Shown: positions 51,976-62,831 of the stretch, in pieces
Layout of the letters: every line of letters starts with the position of its first letter
Position numbering within the stretch: the first letter of the stretch is position 1
Assembly (NCBI GenBank): GCA_016712675.1
Contig: JADJQR010000001.1
Coordinates: 2,294,001 to 2,358,000 of the forward strand
Origin: a bacterium
GTDB taxonomy: Bacteria > Krumholzibacteriota > Krumholzibacteriia > LZORAL124-64-63
DNA length: 64,000 bases
Direction of reading: 5' to 3'
Position numbers and translations under genes: made by a program
Notes under the pieces: model-generated
Told to the model about the DNA's origin: nothing
What the model saw: only the letters and a program-made list of their open reading frames with translations
The model's database searches: none

Positions 51976-52830
51976 TCAGTTGAGGTAGTCGACCAGGCGG
52001 CTGCCGCGACCGTACTGCCGCATTTTGGACAGCGCCTGGTTGCGGATCTGGCGCACGCGCTCCCGCGAGAGGTTGATGTCCTGCCCGATCGTCTCGAGCG
52101 ACGCCGTCTCCTCCGAGCCCAGTCCGTAGTAGCGCGAAACGATGTCCTTCTCACGCGGGGTCAGCAGGCTCATCGCCGCACCCAGTTCCTTGACCAGCTC
52201 GTCATCCACGTATTCCTGTTCCGCCGAGGTCACGTCCGGATCGGTCAGGGTGTCCGCAAGGGTGACATCGTCGTCGTACAGGGGCTGGTCGATGCTCACC
52301 AGCGGCCGGCTCGCCGCCTGGATCTGCTGCATCTTGCGCAGTTCCAGGCCCATGCCGTCAGCCAGTTCCTGCTGGTAGACCGGCCTCAGGTTCCGCTGTT
52401 CCAGCTTCTGCGACAGGCGCTTGATCTTCTGCGCCTGCTGCGAGCGGTTGATCGGCAGGCGCACCGTGTTCGTCTGCTCGGCGATGGCCTTCTGGATGGC
52501 CTGTCGGATCCACCAGACGGCGTACGAGATGAAGCGGAATTCGCGCCGCTCGTCGAAGCGCTTGGCCGCCGTGATCAGGCCGATGTTGCCCTCGGCGATC
52601 AGGTCCATGTAGCTGAGGCCCTGGTTGAGGAACTTCTTGGCCACGCTGACCACGAAGCGCAGGTTGCTGTTGACCAGCTTGTCGAGGGCTTCGCGGTCGC
52701 CTTCACGGATCCGCCGTGCGAGCTCGAATTCCTCTTCGCGCGTCAAGAGGGCGTGCTTGCCGATGGTCTGCAGGTAGTGCTGCAGGGTCGGGCTCTCGCG
52801 GCGGTCGCTGCTCAGTTCGACTTCGTACAC
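51976..52830 (-). CDS. RNA polymerase sigma factor, RpoD/SigA short type
   Basis: 284 aa sigma-70 family. No region 1.1. Region 1.2 SPTLQHYLQTIGKHALLTREEE, region 2 RFVVSVAKKFLNQGLSYMDLIAEGNIGLITAAKRFDERREFRFISYAVWWIRQAIQKAI (with the -10 recognition helix), region 3, and region 4.2 SLETIGQDINLSRERVRQIRNQALSKMRQYG. This compact form is the primary or near-primary sigma factor in several FCB phyla. Whether it is the main sigma here or an RpoS-like one cannot be settled. dnaK is upstream on the same strand. Confidence 0.93.
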   Translation of the reverse strand: MYEVELSSDRRESPTLQHYLQTIGKHALLTREEEFELARRIREGDREALDKLVNSNLRFVVSVAKKFLNQGLSYMDLIAEGNIGLITAAKRFDERREFRFISYAVWWIRQAIQKAIAEQTNTVRLPINRSQQAQKIKRLSQKLEQRNLRPVYQQELADGMGLELRKMQQIQAASRPLVSIDQPLYDDDVTLADTLTDPDVTSAEQEYVDDELVKELGAAMSLLTPREKDIVSRYYGLGSEETASLETIGQDINLSRERVRQIRNQALSKMRQYGRGSRLVDYLN

Positions 52831-53151
52831 GCTCCGTCCTCCTTGCCTTCCCCGGCCCTCCGGCGGCGCGGCTTCCCCGCGGCCCCGGCCCGTCCAACGT
52901 GTCGCCCACCATCAAAGATCCACGTGCCGAAACGAGCTTCTGATACGCGCCAAGCTCCCGAAAGTTCCCAATCCGCGTCCGGCCCGACGCGCGCGTTCCA
53001 GCTCCGTATCTGCTGCCGTTCAATGAACTTCGCCCGAATTCTAGCGGACCGCCCCCCGCGCGTCAAACTAATTTTGATCTTTTTTGTCAAGGATGACCGG
53101 ACGATGCGAAACGGGGTGCCCGAAGGGGCACCCCTCTTCCCCACGCGGGTG
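52831..53151. other. Gap between dnaK and the sigma-factor gene
   Basis: 321 bases without a supported gene. Holds the dnaK terminator-like hairpin (53113-53134), an AT-rich patch with TTGACA and TTAGTTT on the minus strand (about 53065-53092) that could contain the sigma-gene promoter although the hexamer spacing (14 bases) is poor, and a GC-rich leader to the sigma-factor ATG. Confidence 0.6.
53113..53134 (-). terminator. Hairpin after dnaK
   Basis: 9-bp stem GGGGTGCCC/GGGCACCCC with a 4-base loop, followed on the minus strand by GTTTCG rather than a long T-run. Confidence 0.65.
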
Positions 53152-55077
<1,926 letters not shown>

Positions 55078-55273
55078 GGTCAGCGTACTCCGTTCCTGCT
55101 CGAGGGTTGTTCGTCTTGTGCAACGGAACCCTTAACAAGGGGCGTGCCGCGGGCAGCAGACGTCCCCGACAAATTCAACCCGTTGTGGGATCAGGAGATA
55201 TCGTAGCCTCGCCCGCCGTCCAGACCAGAGCCACGTCGGCGCGCCAATCAGTCATGCCATCCTGACACGGGCA

Positions 55274-56251
55274 TCATGACTCGTTGGCAGCTTCGAGGTC
55301 ATATTCCCTGACACCCTGGCGGTAGGCGGCCAGCACGGCCAGGTTCATCAGGCGGGTATACAGCGCGAAACCGGGCGGCAGGACACCCGTTCCCAACGGC
55401 CAGCGGCGCAGCAGGGCCGGCAGCGATGCGGCCAGTCCGGCGTCCAACACGGCACGCAGCAGGCGCGTGGATGCCGCCGGCGGCGCCTGCCCCACCCCGT
55501 CCAGAACGTGGTGCACGGACATTTCGCGGAGCCGGCCCGGATGGCGGGCCGCCAGCTGCTGCAGGGAGCCGTGCCCGCATTCGCGGCGCTTGGCCAGGAG
55601 CTGGTCCAGGGTGTGGTGGTGCACATGAACGGGTACCGGGGCGGGCAGGCAATGGAACCGGACCTGAGCCTGGTCCTCCAGGCGGAAGGCCACCTCCATG
55701 TCCTCGAATCCGTAGGCATGGAACGCCTCGTCGAAGCCGCCGACCGCCTGGAACGCCGCGCGTGGCACCGACGCGTTCTGGGTGACGAAGTAGCGGGCGG
55801 GGGCCGGCCCCGGCGGCAGCTTGGCCACGCCGCGGGTGTCCAGGTAACGCAGGTGCGGGCCGTCCACCAGTTCGGGCGCTGTCACTGCGAAACCGATCGC
55901 GCCGTCGCCCGGGTGCCGTCGCAGCAGGTCCAGGTGCGCCGCCAGCAGGCCCGGCGGCGCGACGATGTCGTCGTCCAGGAAGAGCAGCCACTGACCGCGC
56001 GCCGCGGCGGCGCCCAGGTTGCGCGCGCGCGCCCGCCCCACGTTGGCCGGCGGCGACACCACGTGCAGGGGCGGCCCGGTCGCCGCGGACTGCCGGGCCA
56101 GCCAGGCGCCGGTGTCGTCGGTGGAACCGTCATCGACGACGACGATTTCCCAGGGCACGTCCGCAGGCAGCTGCTGCGCACGCAGCGCGGCCAGCGTCCG
56201 CTCCAGCAGCGGACGCTTGTCGCGCGTCGGCGTGACGACCGAGAGGATCAC
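55274..56251 (-). CDS. Family 2 glycosyltransferase
   Basis: 325 aa from GTG 56251, overlapping the next upstream gene's stop (GTGA). GT-A fold: SVVTPTRDKRPLLERTLAAL, VVDDGSTDDTGAWL, NVGRARARNLGAAAARGQWLLFLDDDIV (DDD metal site), and the acceptor motif GGFDEAFHAYGFEDMEVAFRL. A galactosyl/rhamnosyl-type transferase of surface glycans by family; substrate unknown. First of several envelope glycan genes in 55-61 kb. Confidence 0.88.
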   Translation of the reverse strand: MILSVVTPTRDKRPLLERTLAALRAQQLPADVPWEIVVVDDGSTDDTGAWLARQSAATGPPLHVVSPPANVGRARARNLGAAAARGQWLLFLDDDIVAPPGLLAAHLDLLRRHPGDGAIGFAVTAPELVDGPHLRYLDTRGVAKLPPGPAPARYFVTQNASVPRAAFQAVGGFDEAFHAYGFEDMEVAFRLEDQAQVRFHCLPAPVPVHVHHHTLDQLLAKRRECGHGSLQQLAARHPGRLREMSVHHVLDGVGQAPPAASTRLLRAVLDAGLAASLPALLRRWPLGTGVLPPGFALYTRLMNLAVLAAYRQGVREYDLEAANES

Positions 56252-57393
56252 GGCGCGTCCGCTCCCGGTTTCCGCAACGTGGCCAGGCTGGCCTGGGCCG
56301 GCAGCGGTGTCCCGGCCAGCAGGTGCGCGAAGACGGCGTCGACCACCCGCATATTGCCGGCGAATCCGGCGTGGCGGCGCGCGACCGCCAGCGCACCCGC
56401 GCCCAGGTCGCACCGCAGCGTTTCGTCACCTGCCAGGCGGTGCATCGCCGCCGTCAGCGCGTCGACATCGCGCGGCGGCACGACCAGTCCCGACGCGCCG
56501 TCGCGCACCCATTCGCACGCCGAGGCCAGGCCCGAGACGATGACCGGCAGGCCGGTCGACATCGCTTCCAACAGGCTGACGGCGGTGGCATCGACCGACG
56601 GTACGGAGATGAAGGCGTCGCAGGCGCGCAGGGCCGTGGCGAATTCGGCATGCGGGAGCCGGCCCGCCACGACGGCCCGCCCCTCGAGCCCGGCCTGCCG
56701 CACCATGGCGGCAAACGGCGCCGGGTCCCCCTCGTAGCCGCTGAACAGGAAGCGCGCGCGCGGCTCGGCGGCGGCCACGCGGGCGGCCGCGGCGATCACA
56801 ACGTCGATGTTGTAGTACGGCTGCGTGTAGCTGCGGGGCGAGAAGAACACGAGGTCCGTCGGCGCGAAGCCGCGGGCGGCGCGCCAGTCCGACTCGCCGC
56901 CCGGCCGGAACACGTCGAAGTCGACGCCCCACAGCACGCGGAAGCTCCGCGCCGGATCGGCGCCGAGCGTCGCGGCCACGGCCAGGATGTCGGCCGAGTC
57001 GCCCGTCAGCGCATCGCAGCCGCGCAGCGCCGCGCGCGCCAACCGGTTCTTCAGGCCGCTTTCGAAGGGCGTGACGTACACGTCATCGCCCCACACCGTC
57101 AGCACGTTCGGGTGGAAGCCGCTGAAACGTCCCCAGTAGCCGTAGCCGGTCAGGAAATGCGTGTTGAGCAGGTCAGGGCGCAGATCGCGCAGCAGCGCTC
57201 GCACCGCAAACAGCGAGGCGGCATAACGCAGCGGCTTGGGCCCGGTGCCACGACGGATGTCGTGCACGGTCACCCCGGCGACCTCTCCCGGCTGCACCGT
57301 CAGCAGGTGGCAGTCGTGACCCTGGTCGGCGAACCAGCGGATCCAGCGCTCGGTGTGGATGTGGCGGCCGATGGACAGGAAGGCCAGGCGCAC
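56248..57393 (-). CDS. Family 4-like (GT-B) glycosyltransferase
   Basis: 381 aa from a GTG start. N-terminal Rossmann with FLSIGRHIHTERWIRWFADQGHDCHLLTV; middle RPDLLNTHFLTGYGYWGRF; nucleotide-sugar domain VFFSPRSYTQPYYNIDVVIAAA, FISVPSVDATAVSLLEAMSTGLPVIVSG (the conserved Glu of E-x7-E). Typical GT-B retaining enzyme. Overlaps the GT2 gene by 4 bases. tRNA-Leu lies just upstream. Confidence 0.88.
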   Translation of the reverse strand: MRLAFLSIGRHIHTERWIRWFADQGHDCHLLTVQPGEVAGVTVHDIRRGTGPKPLRYAASLFAVRALLRDLRPDLLNTHFLTGYGYWGRFSGFHPNVLTVWGDDVYVTPFESGLKNRLARAALRGCDALTGDSADILAVAATLGADPARSFRVLWGVDFDVFRPGGESDWRAARGFAPTDLVFFSPRSYTQPYYNIDVVIAAAARVAAAEPRARFLFSGYEGDPAPFAAMVRQAGLEGRAVVAGRLPHAEFATALRACDAFISVPSVDATAVSLLEAMSTGLPVIVSGLASACEWVRDGASGLVVPPRDVDALTAAMHRLAGDETLRCDLGAGALAVARRHAGFAGNMRVVDAVFAHLLAGTPLPAQASLATLRKPGADAP

Positions 57394-57448
57394 GCGGATC
57401 CCCTTGGGCTGCGGTGGGCGCCGGCGCCAAACCGGACGCGGCTGCGTG

Positions 57449-57535
57449 TGGTGCCGGGAGCCGGACTCGAACCGGCACGGAGCTGGCTCCGAGGGATTTT
57501 AAGTCCCTTGCGTCTACCCGTTTCGCCATCCCGGC
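57449..57535 (-). tRNA. tRNA-Leu (anticodon TAA)
   Basis: 87 nt class II tRNA with encoded CCA. Acceptor GCCGGGA/TCCCGGC, discriminator A; anticodon loop CTTAAAA on AGGGA/TCCCT, anticodon TAA; long variable arm CGGAGCCAGCTCCG. Confidence 0.97.
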
Positions 57536-57563
57536 CCCGGGCGCGGGCGCCTCTGCCGGCCCC

Positions 57564-57592
57564 ATCATCGGGACCGCCCGTCACCCTGTCAA
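57564..57592 (-). promoter_or_regulatory. Promoter of tRNA-Leu(TAA)
   Basis: TTGACA (57592-57587), 17-base spacer, GATGAT (57569-57564, 4 of 6). Confidence 0.6.
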
Positions 57593-57621
57593 TCGCCGCC
57601 CCAGCCGCCCGCGCAGGCACG

Positions 57622-57643
57622 AAAAAACGGCCCGGCGGGCCGT
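57622..57643 (-). terminator. Intrinsic terminator after tRNA-Cys
   Basis: Stem ACGGCCC/GGGCCGT with a 3-base loop followed by six T residues on the minus strand, nine bases after the tRNA 3' end. Confidence 0.85.
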
Positions 57644-57651
57644 GTAGCTGG

Positions 57652-57726
57652 TGGAGGCGGCACCCGGACTCGAACCGGGGATAACGGTTTTGCAGACCGT
57701 CGCCTTAGCCACTTGGCTATGCCGCC
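57652..57726 (-). tRNA. tRNA-Cys (anticodon GCA)
   Basis: 75 nt with encoded CCA. Acceptor GGCGGCA/TGCCGCC, discriminator T; anticodon loop CTGCAAA on ACGGT/ACCGT, anticodon GCA. Confidence 0.97.
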
Positions 57727-57739
57727 TCCGTAGCGGGCA

Positions 57740-57768
57740 AGTATGTTCGCTGCCGCCGGTCGTGTCAA
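57740..57768 (-). promoter_or_regulatory. Promoter of tRNA-Cys
   Basis: TTGACA (57768-57763), 17-base spacer, CATACT (57745-57740, 4 of 6); tRNA starts 14 bases on. Confidence 0.65.
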
Positions 57769-57808
57769 CCGGACCTCGGCGGTCCGGCCGCCGGTTTCCC
57801 AACGAAAC

Positions 57809-57832
57809 GGGGAGGACCGTCTGGTCCTCCCC
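57809..57832 (-). terminator. Hairpin after tRNA-Gly(GCC)
   Basis: Perfect 10-bp stem GGGGAGGACC/GGTCCTCCCC with a 4-base loop; on the minus strand followed by GTTTCG, as after dnaK. Confidence 0.65.
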
Positions 57833-57841
57833 GCGAAAGTA

Positions 57842-57917
<76 letters not shown>

Positions 57918-57932
57918 TCGAAAGGCCCCGTA

Positions 57933-57961
57933 CAGATAATAAGCTCGCCGGGCTTTGTCAA
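57933..57961 (-). promoter_or_regulatory. Promoter of tRNA-Gly(GCC)
   Basis: TTGACA (57961-57956), 17-base spacer, TATCTG (57938-57933). The -35 overlaps the last codons of the upstream glycosyltransferase gene. Confidence 0.6.
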
Positions 57962-59118
57962 ATCGATTTTGGGTCCGCGGCCAGCAGTTCACGATACAGG
58001 GCAGCCGTTTCCGCCGCGACCCGGTCCCAGTCGTAGGCGCCGCGCACATGCTCGCGGGCTGCTCGTCCCAGCCTCCCGCGCCTTGGCGCGTCGTTCAGCA
58101 GGACGGCCAACTCCCGGGTCAGGTCAACGGCATCGCCGCTGCGGAACGTGGCCACACAGCCGCCGCCGGCCTCGACGTTCGGCGGGATGTCGCTGACCAG
58201 GCAGCAGCGCCCATGGCCCATCGCTTCCAGCAGTGAAATCGACAGGCCCTCGAGCGTCGAGGGCAGCACCATGACGTCCGCGCCGTCGTAGAGCGCCGCC
58301 AGGTCCGGTCCGTGCACGTAACCGGTGAACACGGAACCCTCTGGTGCCTCCTCGCGTAGGCGCGCCGCATAGCTGTCGGTGAACCCGGCATCACCGGCGA
58401 TGACCAGCTGGTGGGCCAGGTGCCGTGGCTCCGGCAGGCGGCGCCAAGCCTCCAGCAGCAGATGGCAGCCCTTTTCCGGCACCAGGCGCGCGACGAACAG
58501 GACGTACGGCGACGAGATGCCGAGCAGGAGCCGACGCTCCGCCCCCTGGGCAGCGCCGTCGTCCGCTTCCGGCGGCACGTCGATCCCGTTCGGGATATAC
58601 CGCGCCTGGCGCCCGTGCGCATTCCGGTAGTGCTCGGCCAGGGCCCGGGACACCACGATGGTCCGGTCGGGCAGTCCCGCGCTGGCCACCTCGCCCAGGC
58701 GCAGCACGCCGCGCGCCACCGGCCCCCACTTCTCGCGCTGCCAGTCCAGCCCATGCACCGTGACCACGGTGCGCCGGCGGCCGAACCAGCGCGGGATGCC
58801 CGCCAGCAGGCCCGGGCCCAGCGCGTGGTAGTGGACGATGGGCGCCGGCCGCCGCAGGACGTCCAGCGTGCAGGCGACGGTGTGGCTGATGGCGTCCAGG
58901 TGCTTGGTGGGGATGGAGCCCACGCGCCGGACGGCGACCCCGGGCAACCCGGTCTCGCCGTCCAGCGCGCTGTAGTGGGGGCGGCTGTAGATGTCTACCG
59001 CGAAGCCGTGGGCCGGCAGGCGTGCCGCCAGCTCGGCCACATGGCGCTCGATGCCGCCGTGCACGGGCGGGTAGCCCTTCTGGCCGATCATCGCGACGCG
59101 GACGAGTCCTCCGGGCAC
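57958..59118 (-). CDS. Family 4-like (GT-B) glycosyltransferase
   Basis: 386 aa from a GTG start. N-terminal VAMIGQKGYPPVHGGIERHVAELAARL is the signature of WcaC/RfaB-like transferases similar to rhamnosyl or N-acetylglucosaminyl transferases; TVVTVHGLDWQREKW; C-terminal VLFVARLVPEKGCHLLLEAW, VMVLPSTLEGLSISLLEAMGHG with the E-x7-E catalytic/phosphate contacts. Substrate unknown. 25 bases downstream of the Gfo/Idh oxidoreductase gene. Confidence 0.9.
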   Translation of the reverse strand: MPGGLVRVAMIGQKGYPPVHGGIERHVAELAARLPAHGFAVDIYSRPHYSALDGETGLPGVAVRRVGSIPTKHLDAISHTVACTLDVLRRPAPIVHYHALGPGLLAGIPRWFGRRRTVVTVHGLDWQREKWGPVARGVLRLGEVASAGLPDRTIVVSRALAEHYRNAHGRQARYIPNGIDVPPEADDGAAQGAERRLLLGISSPYVLFVARLVPEKGCHLLLEAWRRLPEPRHLAHQLVIAGDAGFTDSYAARLREEAPEGSVFTGYVHGPDLAALYDGADVMVLPSTLEGLSISLLEAMGHGRCCLVSDIPPNVEAGGGCVATFRSGDAVDLTRELAVLLNDAPRRGRLGRAAREHVRGAYDWDRVAAETAALYRELLAADPKSI

Positions 59119-59143
59119 CGAATCCCCCCCGTCCGCGCCCGGC

Positions 59144-60169
59144 TCAGGCGTCGTAATCCAGGTCGATGCGGCGGCCGCTCTCCTTCATCGAGAGGCAGGC
59201 CCCCTCCAGCACCTGCACCACGCGCAGGCCGTGCTCACCGGAACTGAGCGGCGTCGCCGTGCCGCGAATCAGGTCCAGGAAGTGCGCCGTCTCGGCCTTC
59301 AGCGGCTCGACCGTGTCCAGGCGCGGGATGAACACGTCGCCGGAGCGGTAGAGCAGTTGGAACTCGCCGAAGTTCTCGTAGTGCGGCTGCACGTCCACAC
59401 CCTTGTCGTACACGCGGATCTTCTCGGCCGGCGAGACGTCGTCGTAGACCAGCATCTTCCGGCTGCCCACGAAGGTGCACAGGCGGATCTTGTTCGGGTC
59501 CAGCCAGCTGACGTGGATGTGCACCAGCCGGCCACCCGGGTACTCCAGCGTCACGAACGCAACGTCCTCGATGCCCAGCTCCTTCTGCACGTAGCAATGG
59601 CCAACCGCACTGACGGAGACCGGATCCGCGCCGAAGAGGTAGTTGAGCATGGCCACATCGTGCGGCGCCAGGTCCCAGACGACGTTCGCGTCCTTCTGGA
59701 AGATGCCCAGGTTCACGCGCGAGATGTTGACGTAGTAGATCTCGCCCAGTTCGCCGGCGTCCATCAGCGTCTTGATCTTCCTGACGGCAGGCGTGTACAC
59801 GAACGTGTGGCCAACCATCAACTGCAGCCCGCGCTCGCGGGCCATCCGGTTGAGGGCACGGCAGTCCGCGCTGGTCGTGGCCATGGGCTTCTCGAGGAAG
59901 AGGTGCTTGCCCGATTCCAGCACCTCGCGACCGAGCGGGAAATGCGTGGACATCGGCGTCGCGACGATGACCGCCTGGACCTCGGGATCTTCGAGGATCT
60001 CGCGATGGTTGCGTGTCTTCTTGGCCTGCGGGTAGAGCAACCCGACGTGGTTCAGCCGCTTCTCGTCCAGGTCCGAGATGTAGGCCAGCTGGGCCCCCTG
60101 TTGCGCCGCGAAGTTGCGGATCAGGTTCGGTCCCCAGTAGCCGCAGCCGATGACACCCATCTTGATCAT
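59144..60169 (-). CDS. Gfo/Idh/MocA oxidoreductase (nucleotide-sugar dehydrogenase type)
   Basis: 341 aa. NAD-binding MGVIGCGYWGPNLIRNFAAQ, catalytic region FLEKPMATTSADCRALN with the EKP Lys, VGHTFVYTPAVRKIKTL, and WDLAPHDVAMLNYLFG (HD, conserved in the family). Closest in pattern to WlbA/WbpB-type UDP-N-acetylglucosaminuronate 3-dehydrogenases, which fits the UDP-uronate enzymes in the first glycan cluster. Exact substrate inferred only. Confidence 0.87.
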   Translation of the reverse strand: MIKMGVIGCGYWGPNLIRNFAAQQGAQLAYISDLDEKRLNHVGLLYPQAKKTRNHREILEDPEVQAVIVATPMSTHFPLGREVLESGKHLFLEKPMATTSADCRALNRMARERGLQLMVGHTFVYTPAVRKIKTLMDAGELGEIYYVNISRVNLGIFQKDANVVWDLAPHDVAMLNYLFGADPVSVSAVGHCYVQKELGIEDVAFVTLEYPGGRLVHIHVSWLDPNKIRLCTFVGSRKMLVYDDVSPAEKIRVYDKGVDVQPHYENFGEFQLLYRSGDVFIPRLDTVEPLKAETAHFLDLIRGTATPLSSGEHGLRVVQVLEGACLSMKESGRRIDLDYDA

Positions 60170-60322
60170 GCCCGCCCGCCTTCCTCGCGCGGTCGCGGAC
60201 GCCGGCCCCCCGCGGGGCGAGCGCGCATCGACCGGCAGTTCGTGAACCCGAATCCCCCGGCAGAATGGACCGCAGCCCGCGGATGGTCAAGCGCCGTCAG
60301 ACGCCCGACCGCCGCGGGGGGA

Positions 60323-61057
60323 TCAGTACCCGCCGGTGCCCCGCAGGACGACCGGTACGGTCTTGGCGATGATGGCCAGGTCGCGCCGGAACGACCATTC
60401 GTTGATGTAGCGGATATCCAGCCGCACCATGTCGTCGAAGCTGACCGAGCTGCGGCCGGACACCTGCCAGAGACCCGTCAGGCCGGGGACGGCCTTGAGC
60501 CGCTCCATGTGCCACGGCTGGTAGTTCTCGATCTCGTAGGCGATGGGCGGACGCGGGCCTACCAGCGACATCTCGCCCTTGACGATGTTGATCAGCTGGG
60601 GCAATTCGTCCAGGCTGGTCCGGCGCAGGAAGGCGCCGATCGGGGTGATGCGCGGGTCGCGCTTCAGCTTGAAGACCTTCTCGCCGGAGTTGGAGGCGGC
60701 ACAGCCGCTTTCGTCGCCGGCGATGAACATGGCGGCGAATTGCCGGTGGATGGTGTCGTCGCTGTTGTGCACCATCGAGCGGAACTTGTAGAACTTGAAC
60801 GGACGACCGTCGCGCCCCAGCCTCTCCTGCGCGAAAAACACGGGGCCAGGACTGCTCCGTTTGATCAACATGGCGAACAGGAGGAAAAGGGGCGAGACCG
60901 CCAGGAGTGCCAGGCCGGCCAGCACGACATCCAACGCCCTCTTGAGGCGTCCTTGTCCGCCGTAGTACCGGGTGGTGTCCGCGGGAATGAAGAGCCGGGG
61001 TGCGCCGACCGCAAACGAGCCGCCAACGACCGCAACCGCTGCCGCGTCATCCTTCAT
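60323..61057 (-). CDS. Bacterial sugar transferase (second copy)
   Basis: 244 aa. Hydrophobic segment ALDVVLAGLALLAVSPLFLLFAML, then [62 protein letters not shown] and VPGLTGLWQVSGRS. Initiating phosphoglycosyltransferase like WcaJ/EpsL. Differs from the 28.8 kb copy by an insert after the KFRSM motif (DDTIHRQFAAMFIAGDES). Likely promoter 170-200 bases upstream. Confidence 0.92.
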   Translation of the reverse strand: MKDDAAAVAVVGGSFAVGAPRLFIPADTTRYYGGQGRLKRALDVVLAGLALLAVSPLFLLFAMLIKRSSPGPVFFAQERLGRDGRPFKFYKFRSMVHNSDDTIHRQFAAMFIAGDESGCAASNSGEKVFKLKRDPRITPIGAFLRRTSLDELPQLINIVKGEMSLVGPRPPIAYEIENYQPWHMERLKAVPGLTGLWQVSGRSSVSFDDMVRLDIRYINEWSFRRDLAIIAKTVPVVLRGTGGY

Positions 61058-61229
61058 GGTGCACTATCTCCCTTTGCCGAAGCAAAGACGTTGTAGGTTG
61101 CCCTGAAAGGCTGAGAACGCGTTAGCGATGTACCATGCGGCCCTTTCGACGGAGACCCTCGGTCAGCGATCCCGCCTTCCCACGTGTGCGGGGCGCGGTC
61201 TACCCGGCGTTCTTTTTCCGGGGATCCTG

Positions 61230-61259
61230 ATGATAGCACCTTTGCTGCGATTTCGTCCA
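61230..61259 (-). promoter_or_regulatory. Possible promoter of sugar transferase
   Basis: TGGACG (61259-61254), 18-base spacer, TATCAT (61235-61230, 5 of 6). Would give a leader of about 165 nt. Confidence 0.35.
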
Positions 61260-61367
61260 GCCCCCAAATGTATTTTTTCCATGTGATCAGCCCTGACGGC
61301 TCCACCGGCGTTCCGTCCAAGGTAACGCTATTCAAAATCAACAACCTGCAACCATGGCACATTTCTT

Positions 61368-61396
61368 TTGCCTAAGCCGGAACGGCCCTCTATCGT
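61368..61396 (+). promoter_or_regulatory. Probable promoter of inositol-3-phosphate synthase
   Basis: TTGCCT (61368-61373), 17-base spacer, TATCGT (61391-61396), each 4 of 6, with the start codon about 50 bases downstream. Confidence 0.5.
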
Positions 61397-61446
61397 GAAC
61401 CGCTCCCGACCACGAGGGCCGGGGCTACCCGAGAGGAGCTAGAGCA

Positions 61447-62775
61447 ATGGCTGAGCAGCGCAAGATCCAGCCCGCCACAGGGAAGCTGGGAGTCCTGACC
61501 CCCGGCATGGGCGCGGTTTCCTCCACCTTCATGGCCGGTGTTCACGCGATCCGGGCCGGCCTGCGCAAACCCATCGGCAGCACCACCCAGATGGGCCACA
61601 TCCGCCTGGGTAAGCGCACGGAGGACCGCCAACCCCTGGTCAAGGACTTCCTGCCCCTGACCACCCTGGAGAACATCGAGTTCGGCGGCTGGGACATCTT
61701 CGACGTCTCGTGCTACGAGGCCTCGCTGACGGCCGGCGTCCTCGAGAAGGACCTCTTGGAGGCCATCCGCCCCCAACTGGAAGCCATCCGCCCCATGAAG
61801 GCCGTGTTCGACCAGCATTACGTCAAGAAGCTGAACGGCACCTTCGTCAAGAAGGCCGCCAACAAGATGGAGCTGGCCGAAGCCGTCATCCAGGACATGG
61901 CCGACTTCAAGAAGAGCCACGGCTGCGAGCGCCTGGTCATGATCTGGTGCGGGTCGACTGAGATCTACATGAAGCGCAGCGAGGTCCACCAGACCCTGGC
62001 GGCCTTCGAGAAGGGCCTGCGCGAGAACCACCCGGACATTCCCCCTTCGATGATCTACGCCTACGCGGCGATCAAGTCCGGAGTCCCCTACGCCAACGGC
62101 GCGCCGAACCTGAGCGCCGATGTCCCGGCCCTCGAGAAGCTCGCCATCGACACCGGCGTCGCCATCAGCGGCAAGGACTTCAAGACCGGCCAGACACTCA
62201 TCAAGACCGTGCTGGCTCCCGGCTTCAAGGCGCGCCAGTTGGGCGTCGCCGGCTGGTTCTCGACGAACATCCTGGGCAACCGCGACGGCGAGGTGCTGGA
62301 CGATCCGGAGTCGTTCAAGTCGAAGGAAGAGACGAAGCTGGGCGTGCTGGACGCGATCCTGCAGCCGGACCTCTACCCCGACCTGTACGGCAACCTCTTC
62401 CACAAGGTGCGGATCAACTACTATCCGCCGCGCGGGGACAACAAGGAAGGCTGGGACAACATCGACATCTTCGGCTGGTGTGGCCGGCCGATGCAGATCA
62501 AGGTCGACTTCCTGTGCCGCGACTCGATCCTGGCGGCGCCGCTGGTCCTGGACCTGGCGCTGCTGCTGGACCTGGGCGCCCGCGCCAAGCTGCCCGGCGG
62601 CGTCCAGGAGTGGCTGTCGTTCTACTTCAAGAGCCCGGTGGTACCGTCGTCGCCCGCCGGCCTTTACGCCGAACATGACCTGTTCATCCAGCAGACCAAG
62701 CTGAAGAACACCATGCGCTGGATGATGGGCGAAGACGTGATCACGCACCTCGGCCAAGACTACCAGCAGGAATAG
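61447..62775 (+). CDS. ino1: Inositol-3-phosphate synthase
   Basis: 442 aa, ATG after GAGAGGAG. Converts glucose-6-phosphate to 1D-myo-inositol-3-phosphate. Motifs: GVLTPGMGAVSSTFMAGVHAIRAGL (NAD binding), GSTTQMGHIRLGKRTEDR, FGGWDIFDVSCYEASLTAGVL, IPPSMIYAYAAIKSGVPYANGAPNLSADVPAL, SGKDFKTGQTLIKT, and LSFYFKSPVV near the end. This is the bacterial MIPS-type enzyme. It supplies inositol for phosphoinositide or inositol-sphingolipid headgroups or solutes; none of the other genes in such a pathway is in view. Confidence 0.95.
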   Translation: MAEQRKIQPATGKLGVLTPGMGAVSSTFMAGVHAIRAGLRKPIGSTTQMGHIRLGKRTEDRQPLVKDFLPLTTLENIEFGGWDIFDVSCYEASLTAGVLEKDLLEAIRPQLEAIRPMKAVFDQHYVKKLNGTFVKKAANKMELAEAVIQDMADFKKSHGCERLVMIWCGSTEIYMKRSEVHQTLAAFEKGLRENHPDIPPSMIYAYAAIKSGVPYANGAPNLSADVPALEKLAIDTGVAISGKDFKTGQTLIKTVLAPGFKARQLGVAGWFSTNILGNRDGEVLDDPESFKSKEETKLGVLDAILQPDLYPDLYGNLFHKVRINYYPPRGDNKEGWDNIDIFGWCGRPMQIKVDFLCRDSILAAPLVLDLALLLDLGARAKLPGGVQEWLSFYFKSPVVPSSPAGLYAEHDLFIQQTKLKNTMRWMMGEDVITHLGQDYQQE

Positions 62776-62831
62776 CCCTGACCGGCGTGCGCCGTCGGCA
62801 CGCCCCTTGTCTGCCGCCACACGGCAACCAG

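Larger units (their letters stand above)
61058..61446. other. 389-base divergent regulatory gap
   Basis: Lies between the minus-strand sugar transferase and the plus-strand inositol-phosphate synthase. More AT-rich than its surroundings. Contains one candidate promoter for each gene (listed separately) and a strong ribosome site GAGAGGAGCT before the synthase. No supported gene; a minus-strand frame of about 100 codons (61054-61362) has no recognisable similarity. Confidence 0.6.

Noticed and set aside
55078-55273. CIRCE or sigma-32-type heat-shock site upstream of dnaK
   Set aside because: No TTAGCACTC-N9-GAGTGCTAA repeat and no CTTGAA/CCCCAT pair at workable spacing was found in this gap.
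61355-61371. Possible sigma-54 promoter TGGCAC...TTGC upstream of inositol-3-phosphate synthase
   Set aside because: The GG to GC spacing is 14 rather than the required 12 bases, so it does not fit the -24/-12 rule.
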